A DNA stretch of 64,000 nt from Roseospira navarrensis (GCF_009601025.1 NZ_WIVE01000010.1:19681-83680), one strand, 5' to 3'. Counted from the stretch's first letter, positions 55,009-62,827 are shown. A program made the numbers and translations. Notes: generated from the sequence alone by a model not told the origin.

Positions 55009-55629
55009 CTACAGGCCCGCGTTGACCAGCACGGCCACGCCGAACACCGCCAGCGCCACGCCCGACCCCTGGTTCAGCCAGCGCAGCCAGCGCGGCGAGA
55101 ACCGATCCCGCACGGACCCGGTCACCGCCGACAGCAGCCCCCACCACGCGGCCGACCCCACGAACACGCCCAGGATGAGCAGACCGGCGTCCATCGACAT
55201 CGGATTGCGCATCTGCACCGCCGTGATGGACGCGAACACCGCCATGAAGGCCAGGATGGTCGCCGGGTTGGTCAGGGTGATGAGGAACGTGGACACGAAG
55301 TCGCGCACCAGTCCGATATGGGTGTCCGGGGTCGGCAGCATCTCCGTCCGGGCCCGGAAGGTGGCCCAGCCCAGATACAGCAGAAACACGCCACCGACCA
55401 CGCTCAGCGTGGTCTCATGATTGTTCAGGAAATCGGTGACGAGGGTCAGGCCCCACGCGGCCACGGCGCCATAGAACGTGTCCGCCACGGCCGCCCCCAG
55501 GCCGGCCACGAAGGCCGCCACCCGTCCGTCCGCCAGCGCCCGCCGGATGCACAGAACGCCCACGGGTCCCACTGGCGCGGCGATGGCGAAACCGATGATG
55601 ATGCCCTTGATGAGCGGCGGAAAATCCAT
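55009..55629 (-). CDS. LysE family amino-acid exporter
   Basis: A 206-residue inner-membrane protein with six hydrophobic segments and the LysE/RhtB hallmark near helix 1: GFAIAAPVGPVGVLCIRRAL. TNPATILAFMAVFASI is the second conserved block. The family exports lysine, threonine, homoserine or similar compounds by proton motive force. ATG 55629 begins just before helix 1; an upstream extension to 55704 is unlikely. Probably cotranscribed with the SpoU gene 46 bases downstream. Confidence 0.92.
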   Translation of the reverse strand: MDFPPLIKGIIIGFAIAAPVGPVGVLCIRRALADGRVAAFVAGLGAAVADTFYGAVAAWGLTLVTDFLNNHETTLSVVGGVFLLYLGWATFRARTEMLPTPDTHIGLVRDFVSTFLITLTNPATILAFMAVFASITAVQMRNPMSMDAGLLILGVFVGSAAWWGLLSAVTGSVRDRFSPRWLRWLNQGSGVALAVFGVAVLVNAGL

Positions 55630-55723
55630 GGACCTGCGAAAATCGGGAGCGGGCAAACGGGCGGGGCGGGCCGCCATCATCGCCACCTTGGCCGACGGAC
55701 GCAAGGTTGACGCTTGGGATCGA

Positions 55724-55752
55724 TTGACGGGCGGTCGGCGTGGGCCTATCCT
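55724..55752 (+). promoter_or_regulatory. Sigma-70-type promoter upstream of yjhX
   Basis: TTGACG (55724-55729), 17-base spacer, TATCCT (55747-55752). It points towards yjhX with a leader of about 225 bases and overlaps the region upstream of the divergent lysE gene. A 19-codon open frame (55812-55871, ATG to TGA) lies in the leader. Confidence 0.6.
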
Positions 55753-55985
55753 TGCGCGCGTTGCGGGTTTGGGCCCGCGCCCGCCGACCGGGGCCGAAAC
55801 GGTGAAATACGATGCCCCGCGGCCTTTTCTTCTGGGACGGTTTTATGTTGGAGCGTGTTGCGCGCCACTGAGTCCCGCGCTGCGGCGTGGTGACTCCCGT
55901 TTGAACCGAGACCCCCGTGTCCGGGCCTGAGGGCTGGGCATGAACGGTCTTGTGTGTCTGGCGCACACTCCACGAGTCCCCGTCC

Positions 55986-56243
55986 ATGAATATCTCGAAA
56001 GTCGAGCAGCGCGTCCTGCACGTGCTGGCTCAGGGCGGCTGCATCCGTCACGACCGCGACGACCGCGGCCGGATCATCGCCGTCACCTGTTTCACCCGCG
56101 ACGGCTACGGGCTGGCCGACTGTGACCTGCCCGTGTTCAAGCGGCTGAAGGCCCGCCGCCTGATCCACTCCACGGCTGGCCGACCCTACCGCATCTCCCG
56201 CCTGGGCCGCGCCGCCGTGCGCAGCCAGCTCGATAACCGATGA
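55986..56243 (+). CDS. yjhX: YjhX family (UPF0386) putative toxin
   Basis: An 85-residue basic protein that begins [19 protein letters not shown] and has [19 protein letters not shown], the clear YjhX family pattern. The E. coli member has been listed as a toxin partnered with YjhQ, an acetyltransferase. Here a GNAT acetyltransferase gene follows after 70 bases on the same strand, which fits that pairing. ATG 55986 matches family starts; the ribosome site is weak. Confidence 0.85.
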   Translation: MNISKVEQRVLHVLAQGGCIRHDRDDRGRIIAVTCFTRDGYGLADCDLPVFKRLKARRLIHSTAGRPYRISRLGRAAVRSQLDNR

Positions 56244-56313
56244 GAGGCCCGGCGCCGGACCGATACGGCTTGGCCGGGCCGGCGCCCCCTCCCCTGCTCG
56301 AAAGACAACACCC

Positions 56314-56889
56314 ATGATGCTGAGTTTTCGCGACACCACCGCCGACGACCTCGCCGTGGTGATGGACATCCACCGGGCGGCGTTTCCCAAGGATACGGAA
56401 GCGCGCCTGACGCGGGACCTGCTGGTCGATCCCACCGCCGCCCCTCGCCTGTCCCTGCTGGCGCTGGACGGCGACGACGCCGGGGCCACGGCCCTGGGCC
56501 ACATCCTGTTCACGGCCACCCATGTGGCGGACGCGCCCGGGCCGCTGCGGGCCTGCGTGCTGGCGCCCCTGGGCGTGCGGCCGGAGGCCCAGGGCCGCGG
56601 CGTCGGCGGGGCGCTCATCCGCGCCGGACTGGACCGGCTGCGCGGCGACGGGCTCGATCTGGTCGTGCTGGCCGGCCACCCGGGATACTACCCGCGCTTC
56701 GGGTTCCGGCCGGCGTTTCCCCTGGGGCTCGTGCCCCCGATCGCCTTTCCGCCGGAATACGCGGACGCCTGGATGGTCTGCATCCTGCGCCCCGACCTGC
56801 CGGCGGAGGCGATACGCGGGCACGTGACCTGGGCGGAAACCTTCAGCCGGCCGGAATACGCGCCGGATCCGCCGCCCGTCGAGGCCTAA
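56314..56889 (+). CDS. GNAT family N-acetyltransferase (YhbS/YjhQ-like)
   Basis: A 191-residue acetyltransferase. The acetyl-CoA loop is LGVRPEAQGRGVGGALIRAG, and LVVLAGHPGYYPRFGFRPAF is the later block found in the YhbS/YjhQ subgroup. The protein acetylates a primary amine of an unknown substrate. Its place right after yjhX parallels the yjhX-yjhQ pair, so it may be the antitoxin-like partner. ATG 56314. Confidence 0.88.
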   Translation: MMLSFRDTTADDLAVVMDIHRAAFPKDTEARLTRDLLVDPTAAPRLSLLALDGDDAGATALGHILFTATHVADAPGPLRACVLAPLGVRPEAQGRGVGGALIRAGLDRLRGDGLDLVVLAGHPGYYPRFGFRPAFPLGLVPPIAFPPEYADAWMVCILRPDLPAEAIRGHVTWAETFSRPEYAPDPPPVEA

Positions 56890-56907
56890 CCGGGCATCCG
56901 GGGGCGG

Positions 56908-57141
56908 TTACGCGCCGCCCCCGGAACCGTCCGCCCGGTCGAGCCGATCCAGAACCGACCGGGCCGCCTCCAGATCCGCCCGCCCGGCCCGCGCCCGGAA
57001 TCGACTCTCGGCGTCCCAGGCCAACAGGGCCTGCCGGCTCATGTCCTCAATCAGGGCATCCATGCTGGTCCCCTTGGTCCGCGCCAGGTCTTCCAGGCGG
57101 GCCGCCATGTCCTCGGGCAAGCGGATGGTCAGCGTTGTCAT
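56908..57141 (-). CDS. Ribbon-helix-helix antitoxin
   Basis: A 77-residue CopG/FitA-type protein: an N-terminal strand TLTIRLPEDMAARL, a helix and turn LARTKGTSMDALI, and an acidic C-terminal helix that would bind the toxin. The gene starts inside the last codons of the PIN toxin gene (ATGA overlap at 57138-57141), so it is made second. RHH antitoxins normally neutralise the PIN RNase and repress their own promoter. Confidence 0.82.
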   Translation of the reverse strand: MTTLTIRLPEDMAARLEDLARTKGTSMDALIEDMSRQALLAWDAESRFRARAGRADLEAARSVLDRLDRADGSGGGA

Positions 57142-57560
57142 AGGGAAAGCCCTCGCATGAAGTCTGGCGGCGTCAGGATCATCAGGTCTGGCCAGGATAC
57201 CTCGCCACCGACGAAATCCCGGACATTCCAGGTGACGACCTTCCCAATCCCTGCGGCCAGCGCGAGTTCAACAAGGTGGTTGTCGCCCTCGTCCCGGAGG
57301 TTTGGACGCCATGCAAAATATGGGCGGCACCACCGGCCCCGTGAAGCGAGGGCGGACAAAACAATCTCCCGATCGCGCGGTGTCGCGGACCATTCGATGT
57401 CGGCCCGCGAAAGAACGGCCTCGGACTCAAGCCAGCGCGTCGTTCCAATCACAAGCCCGAAGCGGCCGTCTATCGCCAGACGCAGAACATCACGGGAAAC
57501 ACCGCCGCCCGACCGAAGGCCGGCAACGAGGACACTTGTATCGAGAACAACCTCTTCCAT
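57138..57560 (-). CDS. PIN-domain toxin (VapC-like ribonuclease)
   Basis: A 140-residue PIN nuclease. The acidic metal-binding residues are visible: Asp7 in VVLDTSVLVAG, Glu46 in LESEAVLSR, the Asp/Glu cluster in LRDEGDNH (about 89-92), and Asp114 in WNVRDF. The form (VLDTSVLVAGLRS start) matches the group annotated as PIN-family toxin component. ATG 57560 was chosen over an extension to 57656. It precedes its antitoxin gene, the opposite of the usual vapBC order. Confidence 0.85.
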   Translation of the reverse strand: MEEVVLDTSVLVAGLRSGGGVSRDVLRLAIDGRFGLVIGTTRWLESEAVLSRADIEWSATPRDREIVLSALASRGRWCRPYFAWRPNLRDEGDNHLVELALAAGIGKVVTWNVRDFVGGEVSWPDLMILTPPDFMRGLSL

Positions 57561-57599
57561 TCCTAAGAACCATAAGAGCGGTCGAGGAAGAGGGGCAAG

Positions 57600-57640
57600 A
57601 AGCTTGGGGCGGGGTTCGCACCGATACGCGCACCCCGCCC
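57600..57640 (-). terminator. Hairpin downstream of typA
   Basis: GGGCGGGGT (57607-57615) pairs perfectly with ACCCCGCCC (57632-57640) around a 16-base loop. On the minus strand it is followed by AAGCTTCTTGCCCCTCTTCC, and it lies 40 bases after the typA stop and 40 bases before the PIN start. Confidence 0.5.
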
Positions 57641-57678
57641 TGCGTGGACCGTTCAAAGGCGGTTGGTCGCCGCCAGCC

Positions 57679-59511
57679 TCACGCGTCCGCCTTGCGGCTG
57701 GCCTTCTTGCGCTCGTGCGGATCCAGGATCTTCTTGCGCAGGCGGATGGACGACGGCGTGACCTCCACCAGTTCGTCGTCCTGGATGTAGGCCAGCGCGT
57801 CCTCCAGGGTCATCCGGCGCGGCGGCGGCAACAGGATGGCGTCGTCCTTGCCCGAGGCGCGGACGTTGGTCAGCTTCTTGGCCTTGAGCGGGTTGATCTC
57901 CAGGTCCTGGCCCCGGTTGTGCTCGCCAATGATCATGCCCTCGTAGACCGCCTGCCCCGGCTCGATGAACTGCGGTCCCCGGTCGAGCAGGTTGAACAGG
58001 GCGTAGGCCACGGCCTCGCCGCCGGCGTTGGCGATCAGCACGCCCTCGCGCCGACCCTCGATGGGGCCCTTCCACGGCGCATAGCCATGGTACAGCCGGT
58101 TCATGATGCCGGTGCCGCGCGTGTCGGTCAGGAACTCGCCGTGGTAGCCGATCAGGCCGCGCGACGGCGCGTGGAACACGACGCGGGTCTTGCCGCCGCC
58201 GGAGGGCCGCATCTCGACCAGATCGGCCTTGCGCGCGTTCATCTTCTCGACCACGGCGCCCGAATAGTCCTCGTCCACGTCAATGTAGACCTCCTCGATC
58301 GGCTCCATCTTCTGGCCGCTCTCGTCGGTCTGGATCAGCACGCGCGGGCGCGAGATGGCCAGCTCGAAGCCCTCGCGGCGCATGGTCTCGATCAGCACGC
58401 CGAGCTGCAGCTCGCCTCGGCCGGCGACCTCGAAGGCGTCCTTCTCGGCGGTCTCGGTCACGCGGATGGCCACGTTGCCCTCGGCCTCCCGCTCCAGGCG
58501 GGCGCCGATCACGCGGCTGGTCAGCTTGCTGCCCTCGCGCCCGGCCAGCGGCCCGTCGTTGACCGAGAACGTCATGGCCAGCGTGGGCGGGTCGATGGGC
58601 TGCGCCGGCAGGGCCTCGGTGACCTCCGTCGCGCACAGGGTATCGGCCACGGTGGCTTCGGTCAGGCCGGCGATGGCGATGATGTCGCCGGCCTCGGCCT
58701 CCTCCACCGCCACACGCTCCAGCCCCCGGAAGGCCAACAGCTTGGAGGCGCGGCCCTGCTCGATCAGATCACCCGTGCGCGACAGGGCCTTGATCGGCTG
58801 GTTCAGGCGGATCCGGCCGGTCTCGATGCGGCCGGTCAGGATGCGGCCCAGGTACGGATCGGCCTCCAGCGTCGTCGCCAGCATGGAGAACGGCGCGTCC
58901 AGCACCCGCTTGGGCGGCGGCACGTGGCCCAGGATCAGGTTGAACAGCGGCTCCAGGGTCAGACCATCGGTGCCGGTCTCCACGACCTCGGGGTTGGAGG
59001 CGCACCAGCCGTCCCGGCCCGACGCATACAGCGTGGGAAAATCCAACTGGTCGTCGTCGGCGTCCAGCGCGGCGAACAGGTCGAAGACCTCGTCATGCAC
59101 CGCATGGGCGCGGGCGTCGGAGCGGTCCACCTTGTTGACCACGCAGATCGGACGCAGGCCCTTTTTCAGCGCCTTGGACAGCACGAACTTGGTCTGCGGC
59201 AGCGGCCCCTCGGCGGCGTCCACCAGCAGCACCACGCCGTCCACCATGGACAGGATCCGCTCCACCTCGCCGCCGAAGTCGGCGTGGCCCGGCGTGTCCA
59301 CGATGTTGATGCGGGTGCCCTGCCAGGCGACCGAGGTGCACTTGGCCAGGATGGTGATGCCGCGCTCGCGCTCCAGGTCGTTGGAGTCCATGGCGCGCTC
59401 GGCCACCTTCTGGTGCTCACGGAAGGTCCCCGACTGCTTGAGCATGGCATCGACCAGGGTCGTTTTGCCGTGGTCCACGTGGGCGATGATGGCGATGTTA
59501 CGCAAGTCCAT
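57679..59511 (-). CDS. typA: Ribosome-associated GTPase TypA/BipA
   Basis: A 610-residue translational GTPase. G1 HVDHGKTT (residues 11-18), the switch I region with ERERGITILAKCT, G3 DTPGHADFGGEVERIL and G4 NKVDR are intact. EF-G-like domains III and V and the TypA-specific C-terminal domain (GYHGEFLTDTRGTGIMNRL) follow. It aids 50S assembly and growth at low temperature or under stress. ATG 59511. It is the last ordinary chromosomal gene before the AT-richer segment. Confidence 0.97.
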   Translation of the reverse strand: MDLRNIAIIAHVDHGKTTLVDAMLKQSGTFREHQKVAERAMDSNDLERERGITILAKCTSVAWQGTRINIVDTPGHADFGGEVERILSMVDGVVLLVDAAEGPLPQTKFVLSKALKKGLRPICVVNKVDRSDARAHAVHDEVFDLFAALDADDDQLDFPTLYASGRDGWCASNPEVVETGTDGLTLEPLFNLILGHVPPPKRVLDAPFSMLATTLEADPYLGRILTGRIETGRIRLNQPIKALSRTGDLIEQGRASKLLAFRGLERVAVEEAEAGDIIAIAGLTEATVADTLCATEVTEALPAQPIDPPTLAMTFSVNDGPLAGREGSKLTSRVIGARLEREAEGNVAIRVTETAEKDAFEVAGRGELQLGVLIETMRREGFELAISRPRVLIQTDESGQKMEPIEEVYIDVDEDYSGAVVEKMNARKADLVEMRPSGGGKTRVVFHAPSRGLIGYHGEFLTDTRGTGIMNRLYHGYAPWKGPIEGRREGVLIANAGGEAVAYALFNLLDRGPQFIEPGQAVYEGMIIGEHNRGQDLEINPLKAKKLTNVRASGKDDAILLPPPRRMTLEDALAYIQDDELVEVTPSSIRLRKKILDPHERKKASRKADA

Positions 59512-59821
59512 GGGGTCGGGTCCTGTCGGGCCGGCTTTGGGGCGGGCGGTGTCTGGAGGGGAAACGGTCGAGCGAGGGCATACACCAGAACCGCGCGGGC
59601 GTCACGCAAGCGTTGGCGCGACGGCGGCGGGCGCGGTTCGGGTCGGCGGCGGCGATGCGGGAAAAATGGCGCGCCCGAAGGGATGGGCCGGACAAATCGC
59701 CTAAGTACTTGATTTTGCTTCACGAACTCAGCAAAATGTAGGTCACAGCAACCTGTTGGTCACTGTGACCCACTTATCAGGAACGCTCTGATTCGTCAAC
59801 AGAATCGCCTTCAACCTTCTT
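59512..59821. other. Junction between typA and the mobile segment
   Basis: The first 190 bases are GC-rich typA upstream DNA. From 59702 the sequence is AT-rich. 59758-59770 is a perfect palindrome GGTCACTGTGACC, with another GGTCAC half-site at 59741. It could be an operator or part of an attachment site. No gene was seen. Confidence 0.45.
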
Positions 59822-60049
59822 TCAGCGGGTCTGTTGCCGCGCCCACAGGCACCTCCCGAAGAACACCAGGGCATCCCGGATCGCCTGACTCCGGGTCGGT
59901 GCTTCGGTGGTGTCGAGGATGTACTGGAGGACCGCCTTCGAGCCGGGATCCAGCTTCACGGTCACGCTCTCCGGGTCAACTGTGGTCCGCAAGCCTGACT
60001 GATGCGGCACAGGGATGTATCGCACATCTAAAAGATCAATAAGGTTCAA
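59822..60049 (-). CDS. Ribbon-helix-helix DNA-binding protein of the mobile segment
   Basis: About 75 residues from TTG 60049, which has TAAGGAG six bases upstream; the frame remains open to ATG 60124, but no ribosome site precedes that. The core SVTVKLDPGSKAVLQYILD followed by APTRSQAIRDALVFF is a ribbon-helix-helix pattern. An inverted-repeat operator lies 90-130 bases upstream of the start. A self-repressing copy-number or transfer regulator is the likely role. It is downstream of the RepA-like gene on the same strand, 195 bases away. Confidence 0.6.
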   Translation of the reverse strand: MNLIDLLDVRYIPVPHQSGLRTTVDPESVTVKLDPGSKAVLQYILDTTEAPTRSQAIRDALVFFGRCLWARQQTR

Positions 60050-60137
60050 TGAATACTCCTTAGATGGTTCGGGGTGCCCTGCAAGCCCGTGAAATCCGGC
60101 CCTTCCGGACGCCCCATAACCCATTGATATTCAATAC

Positions 60138-60181
60138 AGTTTCAAGTTTCACCCCATATAGAGAGATGAAATACTGAAACT
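60138..60181. promoter_or_regulatory. Inverted-repeat operator upstream of the RHH gene
   Basis: AGTTTCAAGTTTCA (60138-60151) and TGAAATACTGAAACT (60167-60181) form an interrupted inverted repeat made of two TTTCA-type half-sites per arm, around an AT-rich centre with TATAGAGAGA. This size and layout suit cooperative binding of RHH dimers. Confidence 0.5.
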
Positions 60182-60244
60182 CTGGATCCTATGAGAAGGG
60201 TCTCAAGACCACCCTTCGAATGTCCCAAGCCGTCCCAACGGCCA

Positions 60245-61288
60245 CTAAAAGTCCCCTGCATCCCAATCGTCTTCGCCAACGTCATCGTCTGCAAAGCCCT
60301 TGCGGTCCTCCCGCGCATCCGCAAAGAGCTCTTTGATCTTCTCGCGGTTTACCAATCCAACATCAACGGCTTCATTCCGTCTCCGCGAGACAGACGCGGG
60401 ACTGATCTTCAGAGCCTTTGCGATTTCTTTGTCCGTCGCGTACTTTCTGGATTTGACTGCATTGACATACTCTCTGACCTCGGGCTTGATGGCCTGTTCG
60501 TGCTCCCATCGACCCTCGACAAGCTGCACCTTGCGTTCCGCCACCTCATCGGTTCTCTTGGAGCGGACCTTTTCCCAGACAATCGTGAAGGCCGCAGAGC
60601 CATCCAAGGGTCGCTCCTTCGGGGCATCCAGACGGATGATGTTGTTGAAGGTTACGGACAGCTTGGAGGACCCCCGGTAGGACCCATCGCCTCCATTGGT
60701 CTTCCGGGCGTGATGTACCAGCATGACCGCGCATCTGGCCCGCTGAAGGTTCCTCATGAGGTCAATGGTGGTGTCCATCGAACTTGCGGCATTCTCATCG
60801 AGCACTGACACGAGCGTGCTGAAGTTATCGAGAATGACCAGATCGAAGCGCCCTCGCCGTGCCTCCTTCTCGATGAACTCTCGGGACCGCTCCTCATCCA
60901 GATCGATGAACCACGAGCCCGGCTCTTGATCCCTGAAGGCCAACATCTGGAGGTTCTCAAAGGCCAACCCCTTGTCGATCCCTTCGATCCCATCGGCCAA
61001 CATCTCGGCACGTTCGACCAACTCGTGGAGGTCCATTTCGCCATCCACGTACAGCACCTTGCGCGGTCTGTCGGCCTTCCAGCCCATCAGCGTGCCACCC
61101 CCGGCGATCACCAGGGCCATGGACATCGCAACGAATGACTTTCCGATGCCTGTGGGCGCGTACAACATCGTTTGGTTCGCTTCGTAGAACCACTCGCCCA
61201 ACATCGGGACAGGCTTCGGACCCAAGGTACTCTTGATCTCTCCAAGGCTACGCACCTTGGGCTTTTTCTTTTCTGCAATATCACTCAT
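60245..61288 (-). CDS. RepA-like RecA-fold ATPase
   Basis: A 347-residue protein. A RecA-type ATPase domain has Walker A APTGIGKS (44-51), the acidic VLYVDGEMDLHELVERA, Walker B FDLVILDNFS and LVHHARKTNGGDGSYRGSSK, the pattern of RepA/DnaB-like plasmid and phage helicases (AAA_25). A C-terminal winged-helix segment (KYATDKEIAKALKISPASVS) should bind DNA. It probably drives replication of the element. ATG 61288 has no ribosome site at normal distance; AGGAGG lies 28 bases upstream beyond a hairpin (see 61291-61322). The next internal ATG, at residue 29, is past conserved sequence. Confidence 0.8.
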   Translation of the reverse strand: MSDIAEKKKPKVRSLGEIKSTLGPKPVPMLGEWFYEANQTMLYAPTGIGKSFVAMSMALVIAGGGTLMGWKADRPRKVLYVDGEMDLHELVERAEMLADGIEGIDKGLAFENLQMLAFRDQEPGSWFIDLDEERSREFIEKEARRGRFDLVILDNFSTLVSVLDENAASSMDTTIDLMRNLQRARCAVMLVHHARKTNGGDGSYRGSSKLSVTFNNIIRLDAPKERPLDGSAAFTIVWEKVRSKRTDEVAERKVQLVEGRWEHEQAIKPEVREYVNAVKSRKYATDKEIAKALKISPASVSRRRNEAVDVGLVNREKIKELFADAREDRKGFADDDVGEDDWDAGDF

Positions 61289-61331
61289 ACAAAAAAAACC
61301 GGGATTTCTCCCGGCGCCTCCTACTCATCAT
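61281..61331 (-). CDS. Possible 16-codon leader ORF overlapping the RepA-like start
   Basis: An ATG-ATG at 61331/61328 opens a frame MMSRRRREKSRFFLYE. Its TGA stop lies inside the first codons of the RepA-like gene (ATGAGTGA). Such overlap would allow termination-reinitiation coupling. The leader itself has no good ribosome site (CAATAG precedes it), so it may be chance. Confidence 0.25.
   Translation of the reverse strand: MMSRRRREKSRFFLYE
61291..61322 (-). promoter_or_regulatory. Hairpin and displaced Shine-Dalgarno at the RepA-like start codon
   Basis: Read on the minus strand: AGGAGG (61322-61317), then the stem CCGGGA-GAAA-TCCCGG (61314-61299), then eight T residues (61298-61291), GT and the ATG. 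The stem plus T-run is a typical intrinsic terminator ending two bases before the start codon. If the stem forms, it also brings AGGAGG from 28 to about 12 effective bases from the ATG. Confidence 0.65.
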
Positions 61332-61648
61332 CTATTGTTCTGCTGCATTTATTCCCTTGGACCAGACAAGGGGCGCTTCTGGTGCCGTACTTGATACGCT
61401 CACCTGCCTCTCGTCTGGTCCTCTGGGCGTTTCACTCTTGGTTCACTGTCGGGTTATCGCCGTGGCGGCCCGACTGATCCACTCCAAGAGCCAGGGGCGA
61501 CCGAGTGACGCGCGCGAGCAGCCCACTCGACTGCGCGCCTCTGCAATGCCGCACCTGTGGACGTTTGACCTGGCGCTTGGCTAGGGCACCAACCCAACGT
61601 CCGATCCCCATTGTCCCCCGGAATTATCATCAGGGGCGCGCGGGGACC
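61332..61648. other. Long untranslated region upstream of the RepA-like gene
   Basis: 317 bases without a credible gene. A perfect 9-bp inverted repeat, GGACCAGAC (61359-61367) and GTCTGGTCC (61413-61421), spans a 45-base loop. TCGGG...CCCGA pairs again near 61450-61476. It is probably leader RNA of the RepA-like transcript, and a place for antisense control of copy number. Confidence 0.4.
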
Positions 61649-61978
61649 TTATCGTGCGCTATGGGACATCTGATACTGATCCGCCAGGTGCTTGAAACCG
61701 ACCGGGTCGCCCGCGAACAACCGTACACCGGCTCGGATAACATTCCCGCGTTCCTTGTTGTTGGCCCATTCCCAGAACCCTTTGAGGTCAGACACACCCT
61801 GGGCCATCACGTAGGACGATGCCTGACCATCAAAGGCGTGAATGATCCCGCCAATGATCCCTTGCATCTGATCGTTGGACAGCCCTTCAGCCCGCGCCAG
61901 CCGTTGCAGTCGCTGCGGGACGCATCCCTTACCGAAACTCGTTGTTCCATTGCATCTACTCCAATTATACGAGTTCAA
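61649..61978 (-). CDS. Hypothetical protein of the mobile segment (start uncertain)
   Basis: The credible part is RLQRLARAEGLSNDQMQGII to the end (LADQYQMSHSAR), with GQASSYVMAQGVSDLKGFWE in the middle: a helical, soluble protein of about 85-110 residues without a recognised family. No good start codon exists. TTG 61978 overlaps the upstream gene, TTG 62026 lies deeper within it, and the ATG with the best ribosome site (GGAGTAGATGCAATG, 61950) is in another frame that closes after 48 codons. A frameshift near 61900-61950 would explain this. Confidence 0.45.
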   Translation of the reverse strand: MNSYNWSRCNGTTSFGKGCVPQRLQRLARAEGLSNDQMQGIIGGIIHAFDGQASSYVMAQGVSDLKGFWEWANNKERGNVIRAGVRLFAGDPVGFKHLADQYQMSHSAR

Positions 61979-62159
61979 AGTGTTTGTTGATGATGGTACG
62001 GACAATCTGCGCCCGCGAAAAGTCAATACCCTGGGCTTTCAGATAAACGATCTCTCGATCAATCGCCTTAACCTGCTTCCCATCGAGTGTCACAGTGATC
62101 TTTGCTCCCGGTTCACTGTTCCCCCGGCGGCTCTTTTTTGGCGTTCCCAGTGTCGGCAT
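61965..62159 (-). CDS. Small RHH-like DNA-binding protein
   Basis: 64 residues with a basic N-terminus (PTLGTPKKSRRGNSEP) followed by AKITVTLDGKQVKAIDREIV and FSRAQIVRTIINKHFELV, which reads as a ribbon-helix-helix fold with a helix after the beta strand. It resembles plasmid partition or relaxosome accessory proteins in style, without a firm family match. ATG 62159 overlaps the upstream stop (TAATG), so translation is coupled to the 111-residue gene. Confidence 0.6.
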   Translation of the reverse strand: MPTLGTPKKSRRGNSEPGAKITVTLDGKQVKAIDREIVYLKAQGIDFSRAQIVRTIINKHFELV

Positions 62160-62494
62160 TAGATGTACCCCTTGGCGAACCGACTGGCAGCCTCAAGCAC
62201 CTCGAGGGGTTCCGCGTCGGGGAACTGCCTACGCAGTCGGTCAACCGCGTCAATCTCGGTGTTGGCGGAACGGGTCATCAACAGCCAGTGGGCCATGAAC
62301 TCGACCCGTCCGTCCTTACAGGGGAACCGCCTAATAAACCCGGCGTCGGTCCCTTTGACAGTAACCGTCTTGGTTCCCCGGTGAGCGGAACTGAACGGGG
62401 TAATCCGCGTCTTGACGTATTCGCCCGTATCCTCTGATAGGACTTCTGTTTCCCATTCGATGCCAGCGTCATCGATGGATCTAAACTTCTTCAT
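62159..62494 (-). CDS. Hypothetical protein of the mobile segment (111 aa)
   Basis: A mixed alpha/beta protein from ATG 62494 with AGGAG nine bases upstream. It begins KKFRSIDDAGIEWETEVLS; the middle has RVEFMAHWLLMTRS and the end is EPLEVLEAASRFAKGYI. No domain recognised. It is first of three overlapping minus-strand genes (62494 to 61649). The good ribosome site and tight coupling make it a real gene. Confidence 0.6.
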   Translation of the reverse strand: MKKFRSIDDAGIEWETEVLSEDTGEYVKTRITPFSSAHRGTKTVTVKGTDAGFIRRFPCKDGRVEFMAHWLLMTRSANTEIDAVDRLRRQFPDAEPLEVLEAASRFAKGYI

Positions 62495-62667
62495 GCTGGG
62501 TGTCTCCTGTGAATTTGATTACAAGTCGGTCCTGAAGCAGTCCCTCAGGACGGCTTGAGGTCGGACATGCGGATGCACTTCGCACCCTTTCGGCATCGGA
62601 ACCAAAAAGCAGGGGTCGAGGAGTGTGCGTTGCTGTGTGTTGCAAAAATACCACATCATGAGCAAAA
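62495..62667. other. Upstream region of the small-gene operon
   Basis: A 173-base stretch between the small-gene operon and the recombinase terminator. It contains the AT-rich GTTGCAAAAATACCACATC near 62638-62656, a likely promoter zone for the minus-strand operon. Nothing coding is evident. Confidence 0.3.
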
Positions 62668-62703
62668 GAACGCCGGGAGCATCCGAAGACACTCCCGGCG
62701 TTC
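62668..62703 (-). terminator. Strong hairpin terminator after the recombinase gene
   Basis: GAACGCCGGGAG (62668-62679) pairs perfectly with CTCCCGGCGTTC (62692-62703). On the minus strand it is followed by TTTTGCTC. It lies 124 bases after the recombinase stop codon. Confidence 0.8.
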
Positions 62704-62827
62704 TCAACAGATGCAACAGAAAACAAGGCTGATATAGGATACTACCACCCCAGTACTCGCAAAAACGGACCAATAGCAATCCGTTCAATAGCTACATCCA
62801 AACGGGTGCAACATGCACCCGAGAGAG

